Shown here: positions 38,519 to 39,287 of the stretch, in pieces
Layout of the letters: the number at the start of each line of letters is the position of its first letter
Numbering within the stretch: position 1 is the first letter of the stretch
Source of the DNA: Eubacteriaceae bacterium
Lineage (GTDB): Bacteria > Bacillota > Clostridia > Peptostreptococcales > Anaerovoracaceae
DNA: 39,287 bases
Direction: 5' to 3'
Assembly: GCA_028727785.1 (NCBI GenBank)
Contig: JAQYNQ010000113.1
Location: forward strand, 1 to 39,287
Position numbers and translations under genes: made by a program
Notes under the pieces: model-generated
What the model was told of the DNA's origin: nothing
Seen by the model: the letters and a program-made list of their open reading frames with translations, nothing else
Databases searched by the model: none

Positions 38519-39151
38519 ATGTTAATATCAGAAGCGGGACTGGAGACTAACACAGTCCATTTATGTGGTGAAATTATGGAGGCACCGGTGTTCAGTCATG
38601 AAACATACGGCGAATCCTTCTATACTTTTATTCTGGGTGTGGAGCGAAACAGTGGCTATGAGGATAAACTCAATGTTATGGTATCTGAAAGGCTTCTCTG
38701 TTTCTACAAACTAACACCTGGAGATACTGTTCTTGTATCGGGTCAGATAAGGACATACAACGAGCAGGTAAACGGGCGGAACAAACTGATAATTGTAGTG
38801 TTTGCACGGGAAATGGAAATTGTGGACCGGGATGAAGGACACTTCAATCAGGTATACCTGGAGGGTTTCATCTGCAAAACCCCCATAGGTCGGGTGTCGC
38901 CGCTGGGACGCAGAATCTGTGATATTATGCTGGCGGTGAACAGAATGTATAACAAATCTGACTACATACCATGTATTGCCTGGGGACGAAATGCTATTTT
39001 TGCAGAGAAGCTGTCCGTTGGCGATAAAATCTCTCTGACTGGGAGAATGCAGAGCCGTGAATATGGCAAGCGAATGGACGATGGAAGCTGTGAAACTCGC
39101 ACCGCCTTTGAAGTTTCTATTTTACAGCTTGAAAACTGTCGTGAGTGGTAG
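38519..39151 (+). CDS. single-stranded DNA-binding-like protein with tandem OB-folds
   Basis: 210 aa; two OB/SSB-like units ('VHLCGEIMEAPVFSH...GDTVLVSGQIRTYN' and 'VYLEGFICKTPIGRVSPLGRRICDIMLAVNRMYNKSDYIPCIAWGRNAIFAEKLSVGDKISLTGRMQSREY'). Confidence 0.75.
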   Translation: MLISEAGLETNTVHLCGEIMEAPVFSHETYGESFYTFILGVERNSGYEDKLNVMVSERLLCFYKLTPGDTVLVSGQIRTYNEQVNGRNKLIIVVFAREMEIVDRDEGHFNQVYLEGFICKTPIGRVSPLGRRICDIMLAVNRMYNKSDYIPCIAWGRNAIFAEKLSVGDKISLTGRMQSREYGKRMDDGSCETRTAFEVSILQLENCREW

Positions 39152-39197
39152 TAGAATTAATTTCGTATGAAACAAAAGAGGAAAGGAATAGACACGT

Positions 39198-39287
39198 ATG
39201 TTTAATAAAGATGCAACAGATAACAGCAAATAAAATGTTGACAATTACGAATTTATAAAGAAAGCTTCTCCAAAGGTAGGAGCTCTT
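39198..39287 (+). pseudogene. 5' end of a truncated gene with an in-frame TAA at codon 12 (possibly SpoVAC-like)
   Basis: ATG at 39198 after AGAGGAAAGG; frame reads MFNKDATDNSK-stop(39231-39233)-NVDNYEFIKKASPKVGAL to the window end. Confidence 0.35.

Overview
This 39.3 kb window looks like the chromosome of an anaerobic, spore-forming Firmicute (Clostridia-like); that placement is inferred from gene content. It is mostly housekeeping and biosynthetic. From left to right it carries: a YprB-like exonuclease, spoVS, nudF, a SpoIIM-like gene and a xerD-like gene; rplS, rbgA(ylqF), rnhB and fhs; a GlnK/GlnL-type two-component system next to an AGCS amino-acid symporter; a divergent branched-chain amino-acid locus (leuBDCA on the minus strand, ilvB-ilvN-ilvC-ilvD-ilvA on the plus strand); a D-cysteine desulfhydrase-family gene, a hypothetical protein, an ABC exporter, a hexapeptide-repeat protein, a purine nucleoside phosphorylase and a NUDIX gene; a DUF815 ATPase and ilvE; a DUF2804 gene; a T-box leader with valS, folC, GNAT and a split ThrE-type exporter; and an OB-fold/SSB-like protein. 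I saw no CRISPR array, IS element, prophage, rRNA or tRNA. The observations I rate highest are: (1) a XerD-like protein in the conserved nudF/spoIIM/xerD neighbourhood that has lost the catalytic Tyr (Phe), the core Lys (Glu) and the second His (Asn), so it is probably a non-catalytic pseudo-recombinase; (2) an unannotated ~92-nt C-rich small RNA or attenuator candidate between yprB and spoVS; (3) three 10-bp-phased direct repeats upstream of the symporter that resemble the B. subtilis GlnL operator layout; (4) an apparent ATC start codon for rbgA; (5) Cys-rich insertions in both ValRS and FolC; (6) an in-frame TAA at codon 12 of the last, truncated gene; (7) a compact divergent leu/ilv control region with helically phased inverted repeats and no T-box.
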